A DNA stretch of 64,000 bases from CAKRPJ01 sp934376955. GTDB taxonomy: Bacteria > Bacillota > Clostridia > Lachnospirales > Lachnospiraceae. The position numbers were made by a program, and so were the translations under genes. This document shows, piece after piece, positions 35,263 through 43,244 of the stretch (position 1 is its first letter; each line of letters begins with the position of its first letter). Location: NCBI GenBank assembly GCA_934376955.1, contig CAKRPJ010000006.1, positions 1 to 64,000 on the forward strand, in the 5' to 3' direction. The notes below the pieces were generated by a model. It was not told where the DNA came from. It searched no databases and saw only the letters and a program-made list of their open reading frames with translations.

Positions 35263-36486
35263 ATGGGAGTTTATGAAGAATTACGTGCCAGAGGCTTGAT
35301 TGCTCAGGTGACAAACGAGGAAGAAATCAGAAAGATGGTGAATGAAGGAAAGGCGGTATTCTATATCGGCTTCGATCCGACCGCAGACAGCCTTCATGTA
35401 GGACATTTCATGGCCCTCTGCCTGATGAAGCGTTTACAGATGGCAGGCAATAAGCCGATCGCCCTGATCGGCGGCGGAACCGGAATGGTCGGAGACCCGT
35501 CCGGACGTTCTGATATGAGAACCATGATGACCGTGGAGACGATCCAGCATAACTGCGACTGCTTTAAGAAGCAGATGAGCCGTTTCATTGATTTCTCCGA
35601 CGGAAAAGCAATGATGGTAAACAACGCAGAGTGGCTTCTGAACCTTAATTATATCGACTTCTTAAGAGAGATCGGCCCGCACTTCTCGGTAAATAACATG
35701 CTCCGTGCAGAGTGCTATAAGCAGAGAATGGAAAAGGGCTTAAGCTTCTTAGAGTTTAACTATATGTTAATGCAGAGCTATGATTTCTATGAGCTGTTCC
35801 AGAGATATGGCTGCAATATGCAGTTCGGCGGTGACGACCAGTGGAGCAACATGTTAGGCGGCACAGAGCTTATCAGAAGAAAGCTCGGAAAAGATGCCCA
35901 TGCAATGACGATCACCCTGCTGTTAAATTCTGAGGGTAAGAAGATGGGCAAGACCCAGTCCGGCGCTGTATGGCTGGATCCGAATAAGACCTCCCCCTTC
36001 GCGTTCTATCAGTATTGGAGAAATATCGCCGATGCAGATGTATTAAAATGCCTGCGTATGCTCACCTTCCTGCCGTTAGAGCAGATCGATGAGATGGATA
36101 AATGGGAAGGCAGCCAGTTAAATCAGGCGAAGGAGATCCTTGCATACGAGCTTACAAACCTTGTTCACGGCGAGGAGGAGGCTAAGAAGGCCCAGGAGAG
36201 CTCCCGCGCCCTGTTTACAGGCGGTGCCGCTGCGGAAATGCCGACGGCAGAGCTTTCCGACGCAGATCTTACAGACGGCTCCATCGACCTCCTTTCCATC
36301 GTACAGAAATCCGGTCTCTGTGCATCACGTTCCGAGGCAAGAAGAAACGTAGAGCAGGGCGGCGTTGCCGTAGACGGTGAGGTCGTAAAAGATATCAAGG
36401 CAGTATATACAAAAGAGCAGCTTTCCGGCGAGGGAATCGTTGTTAAACGCGGAAAGAAGAATTTCCGCCGCGTGATCGTTAAATAA
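35263..36486 (+). CDS. tyrS: Tyrosyl-tRNA synthetase
   Basis: A 407-residue class I synthetase charging tRNA-Tyr. The HIGH-like motif is SLHVGHFMAL near residue 45, the KMSKS-like motif is KKMGKTQSG near 226 and the C-terminal S4-type RNA-binding domain runs LCASRSEARRNVEQGGVAV. Length is standard for the TyrRS I group. AAAAGGAGAAAAAG precedes the ATG. The 270-bp leader has a promoter, a terminator, the palindromic repeat and two short hairpins (ACTGC/GCAGT at 35177 and GCGGAT/ATCCGC at 35216), but none of the T-box specifier or antiterminator sequence that many clostridial synthetase genes have. Confidence 0.97.
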   Translation: MGVYEELRARGLIAQVTNEEEIRKMVNEGKAVFYIGFDPTADSLHVGHFMALCLMKRLQMAGNKPIALIGGGTGMVGDPSGRSDMRTMMTVETIQHNCDCFKKQMSRFIDFSDGKAMMVNNAEWLLNLNYIDFLREIGPHFSVNNMLRAECYKQRMEKGLSFLEFNYMLMQSYDFYELFQRYGCNMQFGGDDQWSNMLGGTELIRRKLGKDAHAMTITLLLNSEGKKMGKTQSGAVWLDPNKTSPFAFYQYWRNIADADVLKCLRMLTFLPLEQIDEMDKWEGSQLNQAKEILAYELTNLVHGEEEAKKAQESSRALFTGGAAAEMPTAELSDADLTDGSIDLLSIVQKSGLCASRSEARRNVEQGGVAVDGEVVKDIKAVYTKEQLSGEGIVVKRGKKNFRRVIVK

Positions 36487-36504
36487 GAGATTAGAGGGAT
36501 CAAA

Positions 36505-37761
36505 ATGGAAATTTTAAAAGAGGCACAAAAACAGTTTGATTACATGGTTGGTATAAGACGCCAGCTCCATGAGCATCCGGAAATTACCGGACAGGAATTT
36601 GAAACACTGGAGTTCATTAAAAAAGAGCTTGGTGCCATGGGGATCGAGTATGTCGAGGTTTTGGACGGCGGTATCGTAGGACAGATCCATGGCGGAAAGC
36701 CGGGAAAAACCGTTCTTATGAGAGCCGATGTGGATGCCCTTCCCATTATGGAAAGCACAAGAAACCTTTCCTGTGAAAAGCTCTGTGTGTCAAAAAATGA
36801 CGGAGTATCCCATGCCTGCGGTCATGATGCACATACGGCAATGCTTTTGGGCGAGGCAAAGATATTAAATGAACATAAGGACGAATTAAACGGAAATATC
36901 GTGCTCTGCTTTGAGCGGGGAGAGGAAGGCGGCGGTCAGATAAAAAATCTGCTTCCGTATATCGTAGAGGTCATGAAGCTTCCGATCGATACGTGTATCG
37001 CGACCCATGTTAAGTGGGATGTTGAGGCAGGAACCGTTTCCGCAGAGCCGGGTCCGGTCTTTTCCGGCGGATACGGCTTTAATATCAAACTGAAGGGAAC
37101 AGCCGGACACGGCTCCCGTCCGGATCTGGCCCACAGCGTACTGGACTGCTTTAACTCCATTTACAACCACATGAACATGATCCGTATGAAATATGTGGAT
37201 CCTACCGATATCCTTACCTATTCTGTCGGAACCGTATCCTGTGGAACGGCAAGAAATATCGTTCCGGATGAGCTGACCTTTTCAGGCACAATCCGTACCT
37301 TCAATGTAGAAGGCGCAGGAGCCAGCTTTATGAAGCAGTTTATGGATGTGCTGGAGGCAGAGTGCAGGCTGAACCATTGCACGTATGAGCTGATCGATAA
37401 GAAGGAGCCGCTGTTTGAAAACTATAATAACGAGAAGTGCAGTGAGATCGCTAAGAACGCGATCAAAAAATATGTTGGAGAGAATGCACTGACAGCAACG
37501 ACTCCTTGGATGGCCTGCGAGAGCTTTCAGGCGTATCTGAAATACTGGCCGGGTGTGATCACCTTCACCGGTATTAAGAATGAAAAGCTGGGCTCCGGAG
37601 CCAACCACCACACACCGGAGTTTGATCTGGACGAAAGAGGAATGATCTACGGTGTTGCGGCAGCCCTCGGATATGTAAAGGACTTTTTAGACTACAAGGG
37701 AGAGATCCCGTTCAAACCCTTTGCGGGAACCATACAGGATCTGGTCGAGAGAAATCTGTAG
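36505..37761 (+). CDS. M20-family amidohydrolase / metallopeptidase
   Basis: A 418-residue cytosolic zinc hydrolase. Metal-binding and catalytic motifs: MRADVDALPI near residue 75 and HACGHDAHTAML near 105, followed by FERGEEGGG and a dimerisation domain around GHGSRPDLAHSV. It matches the HipO/AbgB-like branch that splits N-acyl or aminobenzoyl-amino acids; the exact substrate is unknown. The start at 36505 follows AGAGGGATC, 18 bp after tyrS, so read-through from tyrS is likely. A 12-bp hairpin follows the stop (37781-37810). Confidence 0.88.
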   Translation: MEILKEAQKQFDYMVGIRRQLHEHPEITGQEFETLEFIKKELGAMGIEYVEVLDGGIVGQIHGGKPGKTVLMRADVDALPIMESTRNLSCEKLCVSKNDGVSHACGHDAHTAMLLGEAKILNEHKDELNGNIVLCFERGEEGGGQIKNLLPYIVEVMKLPIDTCIATHVKWDVEAGTVSAEPGPVFSGGYGFNIKLKGTAGHGSRPDLAHSVLDCFNSIYNHMNMIRMKYVDPTDILTYSVGTVSCGTARNIVPDELTFSGTIRTFNVEGAGASFMKQFMDVLEAECRLNHCTYELIDKKEPLFENYNNEKCSEIAKNAIKKYVGENALTATTPWMACESFQAYLKYWPGVITFTGIKNEKLGSGANHHTPEFDLDERGMIYGVAAALGYVKDFLDYKGEIPFKPFAGTIQDLVERNL

Positions 37762-37780
37762 GGCGTAACGCAAATTGCGG

Positions 37781-37815
37781 ATGGCCGGCGTAAGAAACTA
37801 CGCCGGTCATTTGTG
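37781..37815 (+). terminator. Hairpin after the M20 gene
   Basis: ATGGCCGGCGTA (37781-37792) pairs with TACGCCGGTCAT (37799-37810). The T-tract is poor (TTGTGG), so termination may be weak or Rho-assisted. Confidence 0.5.
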
Positions 37816-37840
37816 GTTGCAGGATCGAGGATAGGCCCTT

Positions 37841-37880
37841 CTTTTCGCAATTGAAGCAGGGGACTTACTTGATTCGGTTA
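37841..37880 (+). repeat. Palindromic repeat, half copy 3
   Basis: About 38 bp match the distal half of copy 1 (positions 40-77), starting in the central hairpin loop. The 5' half is absent. The flank GATTCGGTTAAAAAAT matches the flank of copy 2. Confidence 0.85.
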
Positions 37881-37900
37881 AAAAATTTAACGAAAAATTA

Positions 37901-37931
37901 ATACTTTAAAGTATACGTTCCATGTTATACT
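37901..37931 (+). promoter_or_regulatory. Palindromic operator and -10 of the DUF1538-PII operon
   Basis: ATACTTTAAAGTAT (37901-37914) is a perfect 14-bp palindrome in the -35 region of a TATACT box (37926-37931). A repressor or activator site is likely; the factor is unknown. Confidence 0.5.
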
Positions 37932-37957
37932 ATTCAAAAAATATGAGGGGTGAAATA

Positions 37958-39508
37958 TTGGGAATGACGAAAAAACTGCGGGAGAAATGGAATGAGGCGC
38001 TGCAGGCGGTGCTGCCGATCATTGCGATCGTGATGGTACTCTGCTTTGCGGTGGCGCCCATCTCCTCCAGCATCTTGCTCTGCTTCCTTTTGGGAGCAGT
38101 CCTTTTGCTCGCAGGAATGATGCTTTTTACACTGGGGGCGGAGCTTGCCATGACGCCGATGGGCGAGCGAGTGGGAACGTGCCTGACCAAGAGCCGGAAG
38201 CTTTCGGTGGTCATTGTGCTATCGTTCCTTCTGGGCTTTATCATTACGATCTCAGAACCGGATCTTCAGGTTCTGGCCAATCAGGTTCCGGCTGTGCCGA
38301 ACATGACGCTGATCCTGTCCGTTGCATGCGGAGTCGGCGCATTTCTTGTCGTAGCACTTTTGAGAATGCTGTTTTCCGTAGCGCTTCCGCCACTGCTGCT
38401 TGCCTTTTACGGGGTAGTCTTTGTACTGGCGCTGTTTGTACCGAAGGACTTTTTAAGCGTAGCCTTTGACTCCGGCGGCGTTACGACAGGGCCGATGACG
38501 GTGCCGTTTATCATGGCTCTCGGTGTCGGAATCTCTGCAACGCGAAGCGACCGCCACGCGGCGGACGACAGCTTCGGTCTTGTGGCGCTCTGCTCCATCG
38601 GGCCGATTCTTGCGGTCATGATCTTAAGCATGATCTTCAAGGCGGACAGCAGCTCCTACACACCGCCGGTAATTCCGGAGATCGGTGACTCCAAAGAGCT
38701 GTTTTTGCTCTTTGCGAGAGAGCTTCCGGCCTATATGAAGGAGATCGCGGTCTCCTTACTGCCTATTATCTTATTTTTTATGATTTTCCAGATTTTCATG
38801 TTAAAATTAACAACAAGGAAATTAAAGAAGATTGCCATCGGTCTCGCCTATACATACGCAGGGTTGGTACTGTTCCTGACGGGAGTGAACGTGGGCTTTA
38901 TGCCGGCGGGAAATTATCTCGGACAGGTGCTGGCGAAATCTGCCCATCCGTTGTTCCTTGTTCCCATCGCAATGATCATGGGATACTTTATCGTAAAGGC
39001 AGAACCGGCAGTATACGTCCTCAATAAGCAGGTTGAGGAGATCACAGACGGAGCAATATCCTCAAAGGCCATGGGAATGGGACTTTCTCTGGGTGTTGCT
39101 GTGTCCCTCGGGCTTGCCATGGTACGAGTGCTCACGGGAATCTCGATCCTGTGGTTCCTCGTTCCAGGATATGCGATCGCTCTCGGGATCTCATTTTTTG
39201 TGCCGAAGATCTACACGGCGATCGCCTTCGACTCCGGCGGCGTGGCATCGGGACCGATGACGGCGGCATTTCTGCTTCCGATGGCGCAGGGGGCCTGCTC
39301 CGCCCTTGGAGGAAATATCGTCACCGATGCCTTCGGTGTAGTCGCAATGGTTGCCATGACACCGCTTATCACGATCCAGGTTATGGGACTGGTATCAAGA
39401 ATGACGGCGAAACACAAAGCACCGGAGGGAAGCTCTGTGGCACAGGGACAGTCCGAGGCATATATGGCCTTTGAGATGCTGGACGATGACGCGATTATTG
39501 AACTGTAG
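37958..39508 (+). CDS. DUF1538-family membrane protein (putative transporter)
   Basis: A 516-residue polytopic membrane protein of unknown function, about 12 hydrophobic segments, in two homologous halves. Each half carries the pair of signatures SEPDLQVLANQVP / AEPAVYVLNKQVEEIT and FDSGGVTTGPMT / FDSGGVASGPMT, which mark the DUF1538 domain. The duplicated Glu-Pro and Ser-Gly-Gly elements look like paired re-entrant or substrate-binding sites. TTG at 37958 follows GAGGGG at best spacing; ATG at 37964 is the alternative. It precedes a tandem PII-like gene by 8 bp, suggesting a transporter gated by that protein, as AmtB is by GlnK (inference). Confidence 0.85.
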   Translation: MGMTKKLREKWNEALQAVLPIIAIVMVLCFAVAPISSSILLCFLLGAVLLLAGMMLFTLGAELAMTPMGERVGTCLTKSRKLSVVIVLSFLLGFIITISEPDLQVLANQVPAVPNMTLILSVACGVGAFLVVALLRMLFSVALPPLLLAFYGVVFVLALFVPKDFLSVAFDSGGVTTGPMTVPFIMALGVGISATRSDRHAADDSFGLVALCSIGPILAVMILSMIFKADSSSYTPPVIPEIGDSKELFLLFARELPAYMKEIAVSLLPIILFFMIFQIFMLKLTTRKLKKIAIGLAYTYAGLVLFLTGVNVGFMPAGNYLGQVLAKSAHPLFLVPIAMIMGYFIVKAEPAVYVLNKQVEEITDGAISSKAMGMGLSLGVAVSLGLAMVRVLTGISILWFLVPGYAIALGISFFVPKIYTAIAFDSGGVASGPMTAAFLLPMAQGACSALGGNIVTDAFGVVAMVAMTPLITIQVMGLVSRMTAKHKAPEGSSVAQGQSEAYMAFEMLDDDAIIEL

Positions 39509-39516
39509 GAGGTTTT

Positions 39517-40212
39517 ATGAGCGAATTATACTTAATGGCGACGATCAGTGACCGGAACCAGAGCCGGAGATTCCTCGCCTTCTATAAAGAATATGGGATT
39601 TCCGTCACCTTCCTGACGCTGGGGCGGGGAACCGCAGCCTCCGAGGTGCTTGACGCCTTCGGGCTGGAGGCGTCGGAAAAAGCGATCCAATATGCGATCG
39701 TGACGAATATGGGCTGGAAAAAGATAAAAAAAGGTTTGGAGCAGGAGATCCGGATCGATATTCCCGGAACCGGGATCGCCTTCGTGATCCCGCTAAGCAG
39801 CATCGGCGGAAAACGCCAGCTTCAGTTTCTGACAGAAAACCGTGGATTTGAGAAAGAGGAGGAAAGCAGCTTGAAAGGAACAGACTACGAGCTTCTTGTG
39901 GTGGTCGCAAACCAGGGCTATACAGACGTGATCATGGACGCGGCGAGAAAAGCAAACGCCACCGGCGGAACCGTGATCCACGCCAAGGGAACAGGAATGG
40001 AGAAGGCGGAAAAGTTTCTGGGGGTTTCTCTTGCACAGGAAAAAGAGATGATCTTCATGGTCACAAAAACGAAAAATAAAAACGGGATCATGCAGAGCAT
40101 CATGAAGGAGGCCGGGATCGGAAGCAAGGCGGGAGCCATTGTTTTCTCCCTTCCGGTGACGGAAACAGCAGGTATGCGCCTTATTGAGAAGAATGAGGAT
40201 GAAACCGACTGA
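39517..40212 (+). CDS. Tandem PII-like signalling protein
   Basis: A 231-residue soluble protein with two ferredoxin-like PII-type modules: residues about 1-100 (YLMATISDRNQSRRFLAFY) and about 118-220 (DYELLVVVANQGYTDVIMDAA, ARKANATGGTVIHAKGTG, SLAQEKEMIFMVT). The second module preserves the PII sequence pattern best, including GGTVIHAKG. Trimeric PII proteins have about 112 residues, so this is a fused double unit. It begins 8 bp after the DUF1538 gene stop, with GGAGG just upstream. Family knowledge suggests it senses a nucleotide or metabolite and controls its partner; the ligand is unknown. Confidence 0.78.
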   Translation: MSELYLMATISDRNQSRRFLAFYKEYGISVTFLTLGRGTAASEVLDAFGLEASEKAIQYAIVTNMGWKKIKKGLEQEIRIDIPGTGIAFVIPLSSIGGKRQLQFLTENRGFEKEEESSLKGTDYELLVVVANQGYTDVIMDAARKANATGGTVIHAKGTGMEKAEKFLGVSLAQEKEMIFMVTKTKNKNGIMQSIMKEAGIGSKAGAIVFSLPVTETAGMRLIEKNEDETD

Positions 40213-40217
40213 AACCA

Positions 40218-40246
40218 TTGACACGTTATATAGAGTATTGTAAAAT
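40218..40246 (+). promoter_or_regulatory. Predicted promoter of the CNNM/CorC gene
   Basis: TTGACA at 40218-40223, 17 bp, TAAAAT at 40241-40246. Confidence 0.7.
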
Positions 40247-40282
40247 CAAAAGCAAAAATATTAGATTTAGGAGTTGATTTTT

Positions 40283-41563
40283 TTGGATTCAGGGCAGGCC
40301 CTGCAGATATTGATCATAATTGGGCTATTAGCATTGTCAGCTTTTTTCTCATCGTCGGAAACGGCGATGATGTCAGTAAACAAGATAAGGGTGAGAAATC
40401 TGGCGGAGGCCGGGCTTAGCAGCGCACAGATACTCTCAAAGGTGCTGGATAACCAGCCAAAGATGCTGAGTGCGATATTGATCGGAAACAATATCGTCAA
40501 TATTTCGGCATCCTCTCTTATGACTGTTGTGGTAACACAGGCATTCGGAGATAAATTCGTTGGTCTGGCGACCGGCATTCTCACGCTTCTTGTCCTCATC
40601 TTCGGTGAGATCACACCGAAGACTACCGCAACACTCTATTCAGAGACCATCGCGCTGCGTTTTGCAAAGCCTATTTATCTGATCATGCAGGTATTGACAC
40701 CGGTGATCTTCATTGTAGATAAGCTGGCCCTCGGTGTCCTCCTTTTCCTGCATATCGACCCAAATAAAAAGCAGGAGGCGATAACGGAGGATGAGCTCCG
40801 CACCATCGTGGAGGTCAGCCATGAGGAGGGCGTTATCGAGTCCGATGAAAAGAAGATGATCTACAATGTATTCGATTTCGGGGACTCTGTGGCAAAGGAC
40901 ATTATGGTGCCGCGTATCGACATGACCTTTATCGATGTCAATGCAGAATATGACGAGGTCGTGGAAATTTTCCGGCAGGAAAAATATACGCGCTATCCGG
41001 TCTTTGAGGAGACAACGGACAATGTGATCGGAATCATCAACATCAAGGATCTTCTCCTGATCGAGCATGAAAAGAAATTTTGTCTCAGGGATTATCTGAG
41101 AGAGCCGCTATATACGTATGAATATAAGAAAACCGCGGAGCTTATGGTAGAGCTGAGAAAGACCCAGAACAACATTGCGATCGTTCTGGATGAATACGGA
41201 GCAACTGCCGGGCTTATCACTCTGGAGGATATGCTGGAGGAGATCGTCGGTGAGATCCGCGACGAGTATGACGAGGACGAGGAGGATCTGATCAAGAAGA
41301 TCGGCCCGAAGGAATATCTGGTAGAAGCTGCAATGAAGCTGGACGACCTCAATGACCAGCTCGGACTGAAGCTGGAGTCGGAGGATTATGATTCCATCGG
41401 CGGATTTATCATCGGACTTCTAGACCATCTTCCGGAAGAAGGGGAGGAGGTCACCTTTGATAATCTGAAGTTTGTGGTTGAAAAGGTGGATAGAAATCGA
41501 ATCGAGTCGGTACACCTGTATATTATGGATCCGGGTCAGAATGGCGAAAAAGCCGAAAAATAG
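40283..41563 (+). CDS. CNNM/CorC-family protein (hemolysin-like, DUF21-CBS)
   Basis: A 426-residue membrane protein. The N-terminal DUF21 domain has about four hydrophobic segments (LALSAFFSSSETAMMSVNK with the family Ser/Glu motif), followed by a CBS pair (residues about 195-330, including DIMVPRIDMTFID and LDEYGATAGLITLEDMLE) and a C-terminal CorC/HlyC domain (YDSIGGFIIGLLDHLPEEG). The family takes part in Mg2+ or other divalent metal export. A TTG at 40283, nine bases after AGGAG, is the likely start; the TTG at 40274 abuts the ribosome site and is unlikely. Own promoter; the riboswitch locus follows. Confidence 0.88.
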   Translation: MDSGQALQILIIIGLLALSAFFSSSETAMMSVNKIRVRNLAEAGLSSAQILSKVLDNQPKMLSAILIGNNIVNISASSLMTVVVTQAFGDKFVGLATGILTLLVLIFGEITPKTTATLYSETIALRFAKPIYLIMQVLTPVIFIVDKLALGVLLFLHIDPNKKQEAITEDELRTIVEVSHEEGVIESDEKKMIYNVFDFGDSVAKDIMVPRIDMTFIDVNAEYDEVVEIFRQEKYTRYPVFEETTDNVIGIINIKDLLLIEHEKKFCLRDYLREPLYTYEYKKTAELMVELRKTQNNIAIVLDEYGATAGLITLEDMLEEIVGEIRDEYDEDEEDLIKKIGPKEYLVEAAMKLDDLNDQLGLKLESEDYDSIGGFIIGLLDHLPEEGEEVTFDNLKFVVEKVDRNRIESVHLYIMDPGQNGEKAEK

Positions 41564-41581
41564 AAAAAAGTTAAGAACCCC

Positions 41582-41610
41582 TTGACTTTTTGATAAACAG
41601 AGCTTATATT
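41582..41610 (+). promoter_or_regulatory. Predicted promoter of the riboswitch-oadB unit
   Basis: TTGACT at 41582-41587, 17 bp, TATATT at 41605-41610; start site near 41617, just before the aptamer. Confidence 0.65.
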
Positions 41611-41617
41611 TTAAGCA

Positions 41618-41742
41618 TCCAAAGAGGGAGTAGTTGAAATGTACTGTCAACAAACGCGGCGGAAACGTCTGGCGGTACATACCGGTTACTGGTAACGAGA
41701 CTTTTTGCAGAAAGGATATCTTTCTGCAAAGAGTCTTTTTTT
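41618..41742 (+). promoter_or_regulatory. Cation riboswitch (yybP-ykoY-like) with overlapping terminator
   Basis: P1 CAAAGAG (41620-41626) pairs with CTTTTTG (41701-41707). Next to it lie GGGAGTAG, ATGTAC (41639-41644) pairing GTACAT (41675-41680), ACATACCGG, GTTAC/GTAAC (41685-41696) and GAGAC. These are the elements of the Mn2+-sensing yybP-ykoY aptamer. The 3' P1 strand is also part of a terminator, 41698-41714 with 41720-41736 then seven T residues. Ligand binding should free the gene (ON switch). The gene downstream is a sodium-pump subunit, so a Na+ or other cation-sensing relative is possible. Confidence 0.72.
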
Positions 41743-41860
41743 GCACTCTTTTCTATTTAATAATGCCATTGTGGAAGTGCGTAGCACGGAACAATCCGCA
41801 GGCATCAAAATCGGGGACTTTTGACCCCAATATGATTTAATATTACAAGGAGGAATGAAT

Positions 41861-42988
41861 ATGGAATTTCTTTGGAACGGCCTGCTTTCTATCACATGGC
41901 AGCAGCTCGTAATGTATGTTGTGGGGTTACTTTTGATTTATCTGGCGATAGAGAAGGATTATGAACCTTCGCTTTTACTTCCCATGGGCTTCGGAGCGAT
42001 CCTCGTAAATATCCCGGCCAGCGGTGCATTAAACCAGATGATGGAAGGAGTAGGGGAAACGCAGGGTATCATTCAGTGGCTGTTTGAAACAGGGATCGAG
42101 GCATCGGAGGCCTTCCCGCTGCTTCTGTTTATCGGTATCGGAGCCATGATCGATTTTGGCCCGCTTCTTTCCAATCCGAAAATGTTTTTATTCGGAGCAG
42201 CAGCACAGTTTGGTATATTCATCACGATCGTATTTGCAGCAGCCCTTGGCTTTGATATCCGCGATGCCGCATCCATCGGTATCATCGGAGCGGCTGACGG
42301 CCCGACCTCCATTCTGGTATCTCAGGTTCTTAAGTCCAATTACATCGGAGCGATCGCAGTTGCCGCCTATTCCTATATGGCCCTTGTTCCGATCATCCAG
42401 CCGATGGTCATCAAGACAGTCACAACAAAGAATGAACGTCTGATCCGTATGCCGTATCAGCCCGGAAAAGTGAGCCGTTTAACAAGGATCCTGTTCCCGA
42501 TCATCGTTACCTTTGTTGCCGGTCTTGTTGCTCCGGCCTCCGTCTCCTTAGTCGGATGTCTTATGTTCGGAAACCTGATCCGTGAGTGTGGGGCTTTAAA
42601 CAGTCTTTCCGAGACTGCTCAAGGAACTCTTGCAAACCTGATCACCCTGCTTTTGGGAATCACGATCTCCTTCTCCATGAGAGCAGAGTTCTTCGTAACA
42701 CCGCAGACAGTGATGATCATGGCACTGGGACTTTTTGCCTTCATATTTGATACAATAGGCGGCGTCCTGTTTGCAAAGCTTCTGAATCTGTTCTCAAAGA
42801 ATAAGATCAATCCGATGATCGGCGCAGCCGGTATTTCCGCCTTCCCGATGTCTGCCCGCGTGATCGAGAAGATGGGTGTTGCAGAGGATAAGTCAAACCA
42901 TCTGCTGATGCATGCGATCGGCGCCAATGTATCCGGCCAGGTCGCAAGTGCAGTTGCAGGCGGTATCATTCTTGGATTTTTCATGTAG
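41861..42988 (+). CDS. Sodium-translocating decarboxylase beta subunit (OadB-like)
   Basis: A 375-residue membrane protein of the OadB/MmdB/GcdB family, the Na+-pumping subunit of biotin decarboxylases. About ten hydrophobic segments, the conserved GAADGPTSILVSQ (near residue 145) with the membrane Asp that binds Na+, and the C-terminal IGAAGISAFPMSARVIEKMG are present. AAGGAGG suits the ATG at 41861 better than the one at 41855. Alpha (carboxyltransferase) and biotin-carrier genes are absent; only a 39-residue membrane peptide follows. It may act with partners elsewhere or as a solo cation pump. Controlled by the riboswitch upstream. Confidence 0.92.
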   Translation: MEFLWNGLLSITWQQLVMYVVGLLLIYLAIEKDYEPSLLLPMGFGAILVNIPASGALNQMMEGVGETQGIIQWLFETGIEASEAFPLLLFIGIGAMIDFGPLLSNPKMFLFGAAAQFGIFITIVFAAALGFDIRDAASIGIIGAADGPTSILVSQVLKSNYIGAIAVAAYSYMALVPIIQPMVIKTVTTKNERLIRMPYQPGKVSRLTRILFPIIVTFVAGLVAPASVSLVGCLMFGNLIRECGALNSLSETAQGTLANLITLLLGITISFSMRAEFFVTPQTVMIMALGLFAFIFDTIGGVLFAKLLNLFSKNKINPMIGAAGISAFPMSARVIEKMGVAEDKSNHLLMHAIGANVSGQVASAVAGGIILGFFM

Positions 42989-43000
42989 GAGGAAAACAGT

Positions 43001-43120
43001 ATGAGCTTAAATATGATGTTGGCACTTGGGATCATGTGGAAGGGCATGGTCGGAATCTTTGTTGTGATCGGGCTTTTAGCCATTATCGTACAGTTATTAG
43101 CAAAACTTGGGAATAAATAA
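43001..43120 (+). CDS. 39-residue membrane peptide, OadG-like
   Basis: A short gene 12 bp after oadB with its own GGAGGAAAA ribosome site. The peptide begins MSLNMMLALGIMWKGMVGIF and is one hydrophobic helix ending in a positively charged tail (KLGNK). Gamma subunits of Na+ decarboxylases begin with a similar single helix, so this could be a minimal gamma subunit or an assembly peptide. A frame this short could occur by chance, but ribosome site, spacing and composition favour a real gene. Confidence 0.72.
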   Translation: MSLNMMLALGIMWKGMVGIFVVIGLLAIIVQLLAKLGNK

Positions 43121-43151
43121 CCTGTGAAAGTTAAAATTTTTCAAGAAAGGC

Positions 43152-43180
43152 TTGACGAATCGGGAAAGATAGGGTAATGT
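43152..43180 (+). promoter_or_regulatory. Predicted promoter of the amino-acid ABC operon
   Basis: TTGACG at 43152-43157, 17 bp, TAATGT at 43175-43180. Confidence 0.6.
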
Positions 43181-43244
43181 ATGTTTATTAATTAATTTTT
43201 TATATTTATGCATGGACACACCGGTTCATACAGGAGGAGGCTTT

